From: Fuerstiella marisgermanici
Lineage (GTDB): Bacteria > Planctomycetota > Planctomycetia > Planctomycetales > Planctomycetaceae
Assembly (NCBI RefSeq): GCF_001983935.1
Contig: NZ_CP017641.1
Coordinates: 930,001 to 994,000 of the forward strand
DNA: 64,000 nucleotides
Direction of reading: 5' to 3'
Part shown: piece by piece, positions 17,582-27,300 of the stretch
Numbering within the stretch: the first letter of the stretch is position 1
How the letters are laid out: each line of letters begins with the position of its first letter
Notes under the pieces: generated by a model
The model's database searches: none
What the model was told of the DNA's origin: nothing
The model's input: only the letters and a program-made list of their open reading frames with translations
Made by a program: the position numbers and the translations under genes

Positions 17582-19363
17582 GTGAGTACCGGGTCTCATT
17601 ACACCGTCTTGGCTCGCCGATTTCGGCCGCAGGCGTTTGGCGACGTTGTCGGACAGGAGCACGTCTCTCAGGCGCTGTGCAACGCCATTCGTTCCGGTCG
17701 AGTGGCCCACGCGTACTTGTTTACTGGTGCCCGCGGCGTTGGAAAGACTTCCAGTGCTCGTATTCTGGCCAAAGCTCTAAACTGCCCGAACGCCGTGGAC
17801 GGCGTTCCGTGCAACGAGTGTGAAATCTGCGACGGCATCTCGGCGGGCGACGACGTCGACGTCATGGAGATCGACGGTGCGTCCAATAACGGCGTTGAAA
17901 ATATTCGCATGCTGCGAGCCAACGTCAACATGCGGCCGATGCATTCGACGTTCAAGATTTACATCATCGACGAAGTTCACATGCTGTCGACGGCCGCCTT
18001 CAACGCGCTGCTGAAGACGTTGGAAGAACCACCGCCCAACGTGAAGTTCGTGTTTTGCACGACTGAGCCCAATAAGGTGCCTGACACGATTTTGTCACGC
18101 TGCCAGCGGTTCGACTTCAGCGCGATTGGCGAAGAATCGATCGGTAAACGGCTGAAGGAAATCGCAACGGCCGAAGGCTTTGAAGTGGAGGACGAAGCCG
18201 TTGAACTGGTGGCTCGACGAGCACGAGGGTCGATGCGAGACAGTCAGTCGCTGTTCGATCAGTTGCTGGCTTTTAGCGAAGGGACCGTCAAGGCGGACGA
18301 CGTGCATCGTATGCTGGGCACCGCCAGCGATGACATGCTTGTTGCTTTGTTCGACGCGATGTCACAGCATCGGCCCGGCGAAGTGCTCAACATTCTGGAC
18401 CAGGCTCTCACGGCGGGTGTGCAGGCCGGTGAATTGCTTGACCAGTGCGTCGGCTACGTCCGAGACCAGATGGTCACTCTTTCCGGCGGAGCAAAAGTGC
18501 CGCTGTGCAGCGTGGGAAACAGTCGGCGAGAATCCGTGCAACAGCAGGCCGCCGCACTAGGAATGCCTAACGTCATGGCTGCGTTTCAGATTTTGTCTGA
18601 GGCGAAGGGCCGAATGATGCGCAGCACATTTGCTCGAGTCCTGCTGGAAATGGCACTCGTTCAGATTGCGATGCTCGAAAATTTGACGGCAATCAGCAGT
18701 TTGCTGTCGGGCAACCTTCCCGCCTTGCCAGACCACGCGGGTGCGACCGAGTCCACTGTGGCGCCTGCCGCTGAAGCGTCTGCGACTGACGAAAAAAAAA
18801 ACTTAGCGGAAACTAGTGCCGATCCGGAAAAACCGGCCGACGGTCCTGCCTCCCCATCGCCTGAGATCAAATTCAGCGCAGAGAATGCTGAGCGGATTCT
18901 GGCGGAACTTATTTCAGAATCAGGGTTTACGCTTTCTGCCGCTCTCAGGGTTGTTTCGTCAATAGCAATTTCCGGGCCAAACGGGCTGGAAATTCAACTG
19001 GGTGCATCCTATGATTTCCAGCGACGCGTGATTGAGCAGTCGGAAAGTCGGCTGGCAATCCAGGCGATAGTCTCACGTCTAACGGGTGTTGATGCTGCGG
19101 TTAGTATGAAGCTGATTGCAGATTCTCCACCGGTCACAAATAAGGCTGAGCCTGCCGCGGCTGCGCCTGCGAAGCCAAAGTTGGCAGACGCAGGGAAGAA
19201 TGAACCGCCGAAAGTGAAAGGTCCGTCGCCGTTGCGAATTCGTAACGACGTCGATCCGGAGCAGGACGCGTTTGTGCAGCAGGTAGTGCACTTTTTTGAC
19301 GCAACGGTCGTGCGTGTTACTGACGCCCCGGTGCGGCGAGACGTGCCGGACGAAGATACATAG
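17582..19363 (+). CDS. dnaX: DNA polymerase III subunit gamma/tau
   Basis: The clamp-loader motor, 593 residues if read in full (tau-like). I place the start at GTG 17582, since 'STGSHYTVLARRFRPQAFGD' is where the family begins and AAAGGA lies 11 nt upstream. The open frame back to 17204 is not protein-like. Visible are the Walker A 'FTGARGVGKTSSAR' (Lys ~53), the zinc module 'CPNAVDGVPCNECEICDG', Walker B 'IIDEVHMLS', sensor 1 and the SRC arginine-finger motif 'ILSRCQRFDF'. Domain III follows, then a Pro/Ala-rich linker and a tau tail. The linker carries an A10 run at 18792-18801 (separate entry) that may yield a shorter gamma form. First gene of the dnaX-ybaB-recR-rpoN cluster. Confidence 0.95.
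   Translation: MSTGSHYTVLARRFRPQAFGDVVGQEHVSQALCNAIRSGRVAHAYLFTGARGVGKTSSARILAKALNCPNAVDGVPCNECEICDGISAGDDVDVMEIDGASNNGVENIRMLRANVNMRPMHSTFKIYIIDEVHMLSTAAFNALLKTLEEPPPNVKFVFCTTEPNKVPDTILSRCQRFDFSAIGEESIGKRLKEIATAEGFEVEDEAVELVARRARGSMRDSQSLFDQLLAFSEGTVKADDVHRMLGTASDDMLVALFDAMSQHRPGEVLNILDQALTAGVQAGELLDQCVGYVRDQMVTLSGGAKVPLCSVGNSRRESVQQQAAALGMPNVMAAFQILSEAKGRMMRSTFARVLLEMALVQIAMLENLTAISSLLSGNLPALPDHAGATESTVAPAAEASATDEKKNLAETSADPEKPADGPASPSPEIKFSAENAERILAELISESGFTLSAALRVVSSIAISGPNGLEIQLGASYDFQRRVIEQSESRLAIQAIVSRLTGVDAAVSMKLIADSPPVTNKAEPAAAAPAKPKLADAGKNEPPKVKGPSPLRIRNDVDPEQDAFVQQVVHFFDATVVRVTDAPVRRDVPDEDT
18792..18801 (+). promoter_or_regulatory. A10 slippery run in dnaX (candidate gamma-producing slippage site)
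   Basis: Ten consecutive A residues sit in frame as GAA AAA AAA AAC, just after the ATPase/domain III portion. If an A is gained or the ribosome slips -1, translation reads K-K-K-L-S-G-N and stops at TAG 18814-18816, giving ~411 residues. If an A is lost or the frame shifts +1, it stops at TAG 18804-18806, giving ~407 residues. Both match a gamma-sized product. Thermus dnaX uses transcriptional slippage on an A run in the same region, and E. coli uses -1 frameshifting. No strong upstream ribosome site is seen; a weak CCGG-A5-CCGG hairpin lies just downstream. Confidence 0.6.
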
Positions 19364-19427
19364 CGGTCGAATGCAGTTCAGGATCGAACAATCCTCAGCA
19401 CTCGGCAAACAAGACAGGAAGTGACGA

Positions 19428-19790
19428 ATGTTTGATCAGCTCAAAAACCTTGGCAGCATGATGGCTCAGGCCCAGCAGCTTCAGGGCAAGATGGCAGAAG
19501 CCAAAGACAAAATCTCAGAACTGCGCGTCGAAGGGATCGCCGGCGGTGAAATGGTCCGCGTCGAAGCGACCGGCGACATGAAGATTATTGGCGTGCATCT
19601 GGAACAGAGTCTGGTGGAAACTCAGGATCGCGAGATGATTGAAGAGCTGGTTGCTGCGGCAACGAATCAGGCTCTGCAGAAAGCCAAAGAAGCGTCAGCA
19701 GCCGCGATGTCAGACATCGCCGGTGGCCTGAACATCCCTGGCCTGGGTGATGCGTTGTCAAAAATGGGTGTTGGCGGCGACGGCAACTAG
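19428..19790 (+). CDS. ybaB: YbaB/EbfC nucleoid-associated protein
   Basis: A 120-residue DNA-binding protein of the YbaB/EbfC family. It starts 'MFDQLKNLGSMMAQAQQLQG' with a helical N-terminus, then the beta-strand core 'GGEMVRVEATGDMKIIGVHL', and ends in a Gly-rich tail ('LNIPGLGDALSKMGVGGDGN'). The family forms dimers that coat DNA; its length is typical. It lies 64 bp after dnaX and 163 bp before recR, the conserved dnaX-ybaB-recR order of many bacteria. AGGAAG stands about 5 nt before the ATG. Confidence 0.95.
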   Translation: MFDQLKNLGSMMAQAQQLQGKMAEAKDKISELRVEGIAGGEMVRVEATGDMKIIGVHLEQSLVETQDREMIEELVAAATNQALQKAKEASAAAMSDIAGGLNIPGLGDALSKMGVGGDGN

Positions 19791-19953
19791 AAGACGGCAT
19801 CACTTACGGTTTTGTGCGAGTGTCTGTCCGGGGTCATCGAAAGCATAGCGTTAGGCGGCCTTGGAGGGCGGTCTATCAAGTAACAGGGCTGCTTGTGGCT
19901 CGTGTCGTGGCTGAGGCTTCCAGCTCCAGTCGTACAGGGATGGTGGAAGTGAA

Positions 19954-20577
19954 ATGGGAATGAAAACAGACGAAGCAGATCATCCGTACGGGCGCAGTGT
20001 CGCTCGGCTGATTGAAGAATTTAACCGGTTGCCCGGCATCGGTAAGAAGTCAGCAGAGCGACTGGCCAACCACATCCTTGCCTGCTCAGCGGCCGACGCA
20101 AATGCTTTAGCAGACGCGATTCGAGATGTGAAAACGTCAGTAAAGCGATGCTCGATATGTTTTAATTTGACTGAAGACGAAGTGTGCGGCTTGTGCAGCA
20201 ACGATCGTCGCGACCCACAGGTCGTGTGCGTCGTCGAACAGCCGCGCGACGTGGTGGCGTTGGAATCCAGCGGTGCTTTCACAGGACGCTATCACGTTTT
20301 GGGCGGCAGAATCGCTCCTCTGGAAGGCATCGGCCCGGAGAATTTAACCATCAACCAGTTGGTAAAACGTGTTCGACGCGATGGCGTCAAAGAACTGGTG
20401 ATGGCCACAAACCCTACTCTTGAAGGCGACGGTACAGCCTTGTTCATCACAAATCTGCTGGAAAACGACGACGTCCGAATCACGCGACTAGCGCGCGGGA
20501 TAGCGTCGGGAAGTGTTCTGGAGTTTGCAAATCGAGAAATGTTGGCCGACGCGTTGCGCGGGCGGCAGTCGTTCTAG
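19954..20577 (+). CDS. recR: Recombination mediator protein RecR
   Basis: 207 residues, full length for RecR, which with RecF/RecO helps load RecA on gapped DNA. The N-terminal helix-hairpin-helix reads '[20 protein letters not shown]'. The C4 zinc finger is intact ('[20 protein letters not shown]'). The Toprim domain follows with '[15 protein letters not shown]' and '[20 protein letters not shown]', then the C-terminal '[17 protein letters not shown]'. A GGAAG-type site precedes the ATG at 19954; a second in-frame ATG at 19960 is equally possible. The gene is followed by a large hairpin before rpoN. Confidence 0.96.
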   Translation: MGMKTDEADHPYGRSVARLIEEFNRLPGIGKKSAERLANHILACSAADANALADAIRDVKTSVKRCSICFNLTEDEVCGLCSNDRRDPQVVCVVEQPRDVVALESSGAFTGRYHVLGGRIAPLEGIGPENLTINQLVKRVRRDGVKELVMATNPTLEGDGTALFITNLLENDDVRITRLARGIASGSVLEFANREMLADALRGRQSF

Positions 20578-20600
20578 TGACCTTTTTATTGTTTTCTGAT

Positions 20601-20664
20601 GTGTGCCACTGGCTCTGCCAGTGCTTTCCAGGACAAAAGAGCACTGGCGGAGCCGGTGGCACAC
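20601..20664 (+). repeat. 64-bp imperfect palindrome between recR and rpoN
   Basis: The left arm (20601-20625) and right arm (20640-20664) are 25 nt each around a 14-nt loop. They pair throughout except at two positions, both T opposite G, which would be G-U wobbles in a plus-strand transcript. No T run follows, so it is not a classical terminator. It begins 24 bp after the recR stop. It could be an mRNA-stabilising hairpin or a copy of a dispersed palindromic repeat. No second copy was found in this window. Confidence 0.75.
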
Positions 20665-20797
20665 GAACCGTCAATTCATGCCTGACTCACGACCAGTAAC
20701 CTGTGTAGATTGCGAAAACACAATTTGACCTGAATGATCTCCGTCAGTTTTTACCTTTAGTCATCAAGTTCCGCACACATCGCGTTCGGCCCCCTCC

Positions 20798-22312
20798 ATG
20801 CATCTCAACATCTCTCAGCAAATGAAGATGAGCCAGCAAATGAAGCTGGCTCCGCGGATGATCCAATCGATGGAGATTCTGCAGTTGAACATGATGGCGT
20901 TGAACGAACGGATCGAACAGGAACTGGTGGAAAACGTCACGCTGGACCTTGTCGACAAAGACCGGGACAACCCCAGCGACGCACCGGACGAGGTGATTAA
21001 GTCAGACGATCCCAAAGAAGCTCGCGAGCTGGAAAAGGACGTCGAACAGCGCGAACTGGTTGCGGAAGGCGAAGGCAACAACGAATCTGACTTCGAACGC
21101 TTGCTGGAAATTTCGTCAGAATGGCCCGAAGACAACGTCGGTTTCGGCGGCGCGGCACCTTCTGCGAATCAGATTTCGGATAGTTCCGATCGTCAGCACG
21201 ACGCGATGGCCAACATGACGGCCCGGCCGCAGTCGCTGCACGAATATCTGCTGGAACAATTTGCGTTCAACTCCATTGATGACACGCTGCGACAGTTCGG
21301 TGAATATTTGATTCAGCACCTGGATCATAACGGGCGAGTTCAAAGCCTGCTTCCGGAAATCTGCCAGCAGTTCAATCGAGTCTACGATCAGCATGTCACG
21401 AACGAGCAGGCAGAAGAAGTTCTGCAGATGATTCAGCAGCTTGATCCGCCTGGGGTTGGTGCTCGCGATCACAGCGAAATGCTGCTGCTGCAGATCACGG
21501 ACAACATGCCGTTTCACGAAGTCATGCGTGTCCTGGTCCGCGACCATCTGGAAGACATTGCCTACAACCGGCTACCCGTCATTCAGAAGGCAACCGGCTA
21601 CAGCCTCGATATGATCAAAGTCGGAATCGAACAGGTTCAGACGTTGAATCCGTATCCAGGACGCGGCTTCGAACAGCGACCGGTGCAGCGAGTCACTCCG
21701 GATCTGGCATTGGAACGAGACGACAAGGGAGCGTACGTTGTTCGGCTGTTGGACGAATACGTTCCCGAACTTCGCATCAGCCCTCGTTACATCAAGATGC
21801 TGAAGAATCATCCCACGCCCGAGACGCGGGAATGGATCAAAAAGAAGATCGAGTCCGCTCGCTGGCTGATCGAATCCATCGAACAGCGGTACAGCACCGT
21901 CAAAAAAGTGGCTCAGGAAATCATCGATCACCAGACTGAGTTTCTGGACAAAGGCCCGGAACATATCGCCCCGCTGAAAATGCAGCAGATTGCGGATCGC
22001 GTAGGCGTTCATGTCACGACCGTGTCGCGAGCGGTCGACGAAAAGTGGATTCAAACGCCGCGAGGCCTCTTCCCGCTAAAGCGATTCTTCGGTGGTGGAA
22101 CTCAGACCAGCGACGGGGAAGAAGTCGCGTGGGACACGATCCGAATCAAGCTGCAGGAACTGATCGACGAAGAAGACAAGTCGAAGCCGCTAAGTGACGA
22201 CGCACTGGTCGAAGCGCTCGCTAAGCACGGCCTCAAACTGGCTCGCCGCACCATCACGAAATATCGCAAGCAGATGGGAATCCCAAGTTCCCGCCAGCGA
22301 CGCGAGTATTAG
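20798..22312 (+). CDS. rpoN: RNA polymerase sigma-54 factor
   Basis: 504 residues, normal length for RpoN. Region I is Gln/Met-rich ('[19 protein letters not shown]') and contacts activators and the -12 element. An acidic region II follows (~50-110). The core-binding domain ('[20 protein letters not shown]', '[18 protein letters not shown]') precedes the HTH ('[20 protein letters not shown]') and the RpoN box '[20 protein letters not shown]'. It needs AAA+ enhancer-binding activators; none is encoded here. The gene follows recR by 220 bp that includes a large hairpin, so it probably has its own promoter. It converges with thiL. Confidence 0.96.
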   Translation: MHLNISQQMKMSQQMKLAPRMIQSMEILQLNMMALNERIEQELVENVTLDLVDKDRDNPSDAPDEVIKSDDPKEARELEKDVEQRELVAEGEGNNESDFERLLEISSEWPEDNVGFGGAAPSANQISDSSDRQHDAMANMTARPQSLHEYLLEQFAFNSIDDTLRQFGEYLIQHLDHNGRVQSLLPEICQQFNRVYDQHVTNEQAEEVLQMIQQLDPPGVGARDHSEMLLLQITDNMPFHEVMRVLVRDHLEDIAYNRLPVIQKATGYSLDMIKVGIEQVQTLNPYPGRGFEQRPVQRVTPDLALERDDKGAYVVRLLDEYVPELRISPRYIKMLKNHPTPETREWIKKKIESARWLIESIEQRYSTVKKVAQEIIDHQTEFLDKGPEHIAPLKMQQIADRVGVHVTTVSRAVDEKWIQTPRGLFPLKRFFGGGTQTSDGEEVAWDTIRIKLQELIDEEDKSKPLSDDALVEALAKHGLKLARRTITKYRKQMGIPSSRQRREY

Positions 22313-22395
22313 AGCAGCTTACCTTTTGTTGTGGACGGTTGGGGCTCGTGGGAAACAGCCTTCATCGTCCGAAACGCCTGATCCGCGGCCACGAG

Positions 22396-23328
22396 TCAGC
22401 GAGATTCGCTGTAGCTGAGGTGCTGCCATCCGTCTGCTGGAAGGTGCGTCAGATTGTCGCCGGTCTTCAGCAAAACGTCGTTGCTTTCGGTGACCTCACC
22501 AACACGCACAAACGCGTGCGGCTCCGTTTGAGAAGCCAGACGCTTAGCGTCGGTCGCAGACACAGCAATCAGCAATTCAAAGTCTTCACCATCCGACATC
22601 GCGTGCTTCAACCGCTGATCTGCACTCAGGCCAGAATCAACATGCGGCGATATCGGAATCGCGTCCGCATTCAGGATGGCTCCGGTGCCGCTGGCTTCCA
22701 CCATGCGATGCAGATCAATGCTTAGCCCATCACTGATGTCCATCATGGCATGCACGTCGGTGTTCTGCAGTAACCATTTCGAAAGCTGCAGGTGAGGTTC
22801 AAACGTCAGATGATGTCCACTTGGCAGGCTGCCGCCCAAGGGGCCTGTCACCATCAAGACGTCGCCCGGTTTCGCTCCGCTGCGCAGAACTGGCGCTGCA
22901 CTGGTGGGCGATCCTGTCAGGCAGACGTTAATCGCAAACGGGCCGTGCCACGTGTTTGTGTCGCCGCCGGCAATGGTGAATTCAAACTGGTCAGACAAAG
23001 CCTGCATGCCGTCGTAAAGCGAACTTATGAACGTGTCTGTCGCCGCGATCGACTTGGGCACGGCGATGGAAATAAACGCAGCCGTCGGCCAGCATCCCAT
23101 CGCTGCAAGATCACTGAGGTTGACCGCGACTGCTTTGCGTCCAACCAGTTCCGGTGATGCCGATGAAAGGTCGAAGTGGACGCCATCCAGCAACATGTCC
23201 GTGACGACAATGACCGGCTTATCACCTGGACGCAGCACTGCACCGTCATCGCCAATCCCGACTTCCACAGACGTCCGCACTGGAAAGCGGTTTTTGAGAT
23301 CACGAATAATGTCTCGTTCGGAAGTCAT
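22396..23328 (-). CDS. thiL: Thiamine-monophosphate kinase
   Basis: A 310-residue ATP-dependent kinase converting thiamine monophosphate to thiamine diphosphate. ThiL/PurM-fold motifs are 'VGIGDDGAVL', 'VVTDMLLDGVHFDLS', 'GRKAVAVNLSDLAAMGCWPT', 'GGDTNTWHGP', 'VTGPLGGSLPSG' and 'MMDISDGLSIDLHRM', with a late 'SDGEDFELLIAV'. I chose the ATG at 23328, 10 nt after the upstream stop, over the TTG at 23352 that would overlap it. It is the second gene of a tight two-gene unit. No TPP riboswitch is evident upstream. Confidence 0.93.
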   Translation of the reverse strand: MTSERDIIRDLKNRFPVRTSVEVGIGDDGAVLRPGDKPVIVVTDMLLDGVHFDLSSASPELVGRKAVAVNLSDLAAMGCWPTAAFISIAVPKSIAATDTFISSLYDGMQALSDQFEFTIAGGDTNTWHGPFAINVCLTGSPTSAAPVLRSGAKPGDVLMVTGPLGGSLPSGHHLTFEPHLQLSKWLLQNTDVHAMMDISDGLSIDLHRMVEASGTGAILNADAIPISPHVDSGLSADQRLKHAMSDGEDFELLIAVSATDAKRLASQTEPHAFVRVGEVTESNDVLLKTGDNLTHLPADGWQHLSYSESR

Positions 23329-23338
23329 GGCGCATCCA

Positions 23339-24013
23339 TCAAAAGCACTCAATTCCCGCTAGGCAGGCGCGGAAGTTGATAAATGCTTCCAGTAGGCGAG
23401 CCGGAAGTTGCGGCTGCTGCGTGACCAGCGCCACTCGATCGGATTCCACGTACAACTGTCCCGGCACAGCATCGGTCATTAGCTGGCACCACACGGCCGT
23501 GCGATCGTATTCGATTGAAATGTCGTCATCTTCGCGATTTTCAATGCTGTCAATGAACGCTTCCATGTCGATGGGCTCCGGCGGTTCGAATTCCACGGTG
23601 TCGAACAGATTGCCAAAGACCGTGGCGAACGCGGATGAAAACAGCTGTTCCGTGTCGCGGAAGTCCGTCACCTGCTGCCGCCAAACGGCTTCGCCGGCGT
23701 CCTCTTCAGAATGAGTCACGGTAACTCGATATTCGAACCACGGCGTAACAATGGCGCCCGTGCCCTCCTCCGGCTCAGACACACGCAGGTCGACGCGTTT
23801 CAGCCGAAAATTCCGACGGAACTCAGCAAACCGGATGTCCAGATCCTGGCTGATGTCCTGCGTGGCGATTCGACCGACGAAGCTTTGAGTGCGGTCGTTG
23901 TATTCGGTGGGAACTTTGTGGGACTTCAAAAATCCCGCCAAATCGCGCACGCGCCGGCGCTGCTCGGTGACGAGTGCGACGCTGCTGATTTGGCGATTTG
24001 AAGTTTCTGACAT
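23339..24013 (-). CDS. Conserved-looking protein of unknown function upstream of thiL
   Basis: A 224-residue soluble protein starting 'MSETSNRQISSVALVTEQRR' at the ATG at 24013. The frame stays open to 24436, but that extension is low-complexity and antisense to the TPR lipoprotein start. The body is charged and mixed alpha/beta, without a signal peptide or membrane segment; it includes 'EYNDRTQSFVGRIATQDISQ' and 'WFEYRVTVTHSEEDAGEAVW'. No family recognised. Its stop lies 10 bp before the thiL start, so the two are probably co-transcribed. A role in thiamine metabolism is not implied by the sequence itself. Confidence 0.7.
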   Translation of the reverse strand: MSETSNRQISSVALVTEQRRRVRDLAGFLKSHKVPTEYNDRTQSFVGRIATQDISQDLDIRFAEFRRNFRLKRVDLRVSEPEEGTGAIVTPWFEYRVTVTHSEEDAGEAVWRQQVTDFRDTEQLFSSAFATVFGNLFDTVEFEPPEPIDMEAFIDSIENREDDDISIEYDRTAVWCQLMTDAVPGQLYVESDRVALVTQQPQLPARLLEAFINFRACLAGIECF

Positions 24014-24374
24014 CGCGGGAATTATTGTCGGCTGCCTCCGTAAAGTCGAATGGCTCGTACCGATAGTCTGCGATGTCGTCAGGGATTCCATTCCGCGCAG
24101 ATTGGTCCATTTGCATGTCGGTACACGCTGAATCTGCCAGTGGACCTGCCCCCGTGAGGGACCGATTGGAACGATAAAAACGACTCTGCCGCGCGAACAG
24201 GGCTCAGAGCCGACGTCCCGAATGACGATGAAGCAGTCTGGGGGGATTGTGCGTCCACGCCGGTCCCTTCCACACCACTGATGCGGTACTGCGCCGCATC
24301 GCCATGCACACGATGGGCGATTAGCCAGCTTAAACCGCCGACTGAGTGCCGGATCTGAATTGGAAGAAGTGACA

Positions 24375-27300
24375 ATGAGACATTTGGCTTCCGAGTCAAC
24401 GACGACGATCTCAAGTACGAACGCAACAACCAGCATTCACCGCTGTGTTGCGTCTGCTGCACTGCTGTTGCTGATATTGCCGATCACCGGCTGCTCAAAC
24501 CAGCAACAGAAAGCCGAAGAACAGGTGCGCGCTGCCCTGCAGCAGCAGGAAGATGGTCAGTACGAAGACGCCATCCGAACACTCACGCGTGGGATCGCGT
24601 TAAAGCCGGACTATGCAGAAGCCTTCTACCTGCGCGGGACGTGTCGCGGTGCGATTGGTGATTTGCCTGCGGCCATAGAAGACCTCAAGGTCGCCACGGA
24701 GCTCAAACCCAATTGGGATCGCGCGTGGTGGGCACTGGGAACGATGCAGCGTTCGGCTGGTGAAACCGGATCCGCGCTGGATGCACTGTCGCTGGCAATC
24801 AAGCTGAATCCAGAAGCGGCTGACGCACGTTTTGACCGCGGCTGCCTGCTGGAACAAGCGGGCCGAGCTTCAGACGCGCTGCAGGACTTCGAGGACTCTG
24901 CGATTCTGAATCCGGAACATGCCGAAAGTCACTTTCGACGCGGACGGCTGCTGGTCGAACAAAACAGGAATCAGCAAGCCGTCGATGCACTTACTACGGC
25001 ACTCCGTTTGGACCGCGATAGCGGTCAGACCTGGCTATGGCGCGGGATCGCTCAGGACAAAACCGGAGCAACCGACCGAGCTCTGGCCGATGTGAGTGTG
25101 GCCTGTCGACAATTGCCAGACGATGCCGCCGCGTGGTTCCATCGTGGACGGCTGTTGCGACGCCTGAATCGCAACGATGAAGCGGTTGATGATCTGAATA
25201 AGGCTGTTGCATTAAACGGCACCAACCCTTCGTTTCAGAAAGAACTGAAATTGGCGCAGGCTGCGATGTCCGCACCTGCCATCGCTGCCATTGCAGAGCC
25301 TCCAGCCAGGACGCCCGCCCCAGCGGCGCCGCAATCGACGGACCATCCGGTGGCATCCATCGCAGTTGCCGAAAGCGCCGCGCCGCCTACCGGCGGGTTC
25401 AAGTTATTCGGCGGTGATAGCCCGGCTGCTGCCAGCAACACAACGAACGAAGCCACGGTTGCTTCGGCGGACAACGCACCAGGTGCGAACGATCATCCGC
25501 TGCCATCCGGTTTCAAGCTTTTCGGTGCTGACACAGACAACACAAACACCAACGAATCGACCGTCGCCGCAGTTCAGGATTCGCCCTTCGCAATTAGCGA
25601 CTTCGACAGCCCGGCCAATTCGCAACCCAGCGATGCACCCGTGGCTGCGTTGATGCCGGCACCGGAATTTGATGAGCCGCTTGTGATTGCCGACGCGAGC
25701 ACAGCATTTAACAGCAACGGTTTTGCAGATGAGTCTGCCGTTGCAGAACCGATGTTTGACGCGCCACAGATCGCTGCTGCCACCGCGCCGAAGCCATTCG
25801 TGGCAGACAACGCGCCCGCCGCTAACGATGCTGGTGACTTCCCGAATAACGACGCGGCGGGTGAAGAAGCCGACACGCTGGTTCTGGTTCCTGTGGCCAA
25901 AGCCAAGTCAGTGCCGGAAGCCTCGCAAAGCGCCGAGCAACCTGAGATGCAACCGTTTTCTCTTGAGGCCCTGGCGATTAACAGTCAACCGCTCGACATC
26001 ACGGATGACGAGGCTCCGGCCAGCGTTGATGACAATGCGGGCCGCGTGACGCTGGACGATTTGACTGTCGACTCAAGGTCTACAGCGAAGCCTTCACATC
26101 AAAACACGGCCGCTGATTCGTCCGGTTTGCTGAAGCAAGCCCGCGAGGCTCACGAAAAGGGAGACTTGGCGGCCTGCATCGCTGCTCTGGAACGGCTGCT
26201 TGAAGGCGACCCAAACAATGCTGAGGGGCGGTTGCAATACGCGACGGCTCTGGCAGAAACGGGCGCTCAGCGAGTCGCGTTGGAGGAAACGGCCAACATT
26301 CTTAGCGTTCATCCCGACCACATTGGTGCGGTGCGTTTGCGAGCTCGCCTGCAGCGCGACATGAATCAGTACGACGCCGCGATCGCTCAGTATTCTCGCC
26401 TGATTTCGCTGGGCGTGCATCGCAAAGAAGCGTTGACGAACCGCGCGAGGATCTACTTCCTTCAGGAAAACTGGTTGCAGGCGACCGACGATCTGACGGC
26501 GCTGTTGAAGATCGATCCCAACGATCCAGCGCCGCTGCGGCTTCGAGCCCTCGCCTATCAGCAGCAGGAACTTTGGCCACTGGCAATTTCCGATTGGACG
26601 AAGCTAGGCCTCATCGACAAAACCAACGTCGAAGCTCTGGCCGCACGAGCCGCAGCGTTTACTGAAATCGGCGAAGTTTCCGCCGCTGTTTCCGACTACC
26701 TTAGCATCCTGCGATTTCAGCCGGGCAACCACGACGCGGCACGCCAGCTTTCGAATCTGTACGCTCAACTGGGACAGCCCCAGGACGCGATTGCGATGCT
26801 GACCTCCATTCTGGAACGCAACCCGCACGACCACGAAGTTCGCTATATGCGAGCGGTCTCGTATCGTCAGTTGCAGGAGAATGAGAATGCGATCCGAGAC
26901 CTGAATTCCATCCTGAATTCCGACGCGCGACATACGGCGGCGATCATTATGCGAGCTGCCATTCGTTCTGAAAATGGCGAGTACCGGGAAGCTCTGGCCG
27001 ACTACAATAACGCGATTGAACTACAGGGCGAACAGGCGGAATTGCTCTTCCTGCGTGGCACAACTTACGCGTCCGCCGGCGACGGTAACTCAGCGCTGGT
27101 TGACTTTACGAGCGTTCTGAAGGCTAACCCAAATCACAGCGATGCCCGGATCGCTCGCGCAAAAACATTCCTGCGAGTCGGCGATGAAGAAGCCGCATTG
27201 GCTGACGCTAACTACGTTTTGCAGGAGACGCCAAACCACGCTGAGGCGCTTGCTATTCGAGCCGACCGGTTGTTCGACCGTGGCGACTTCAAGTCCGCGC

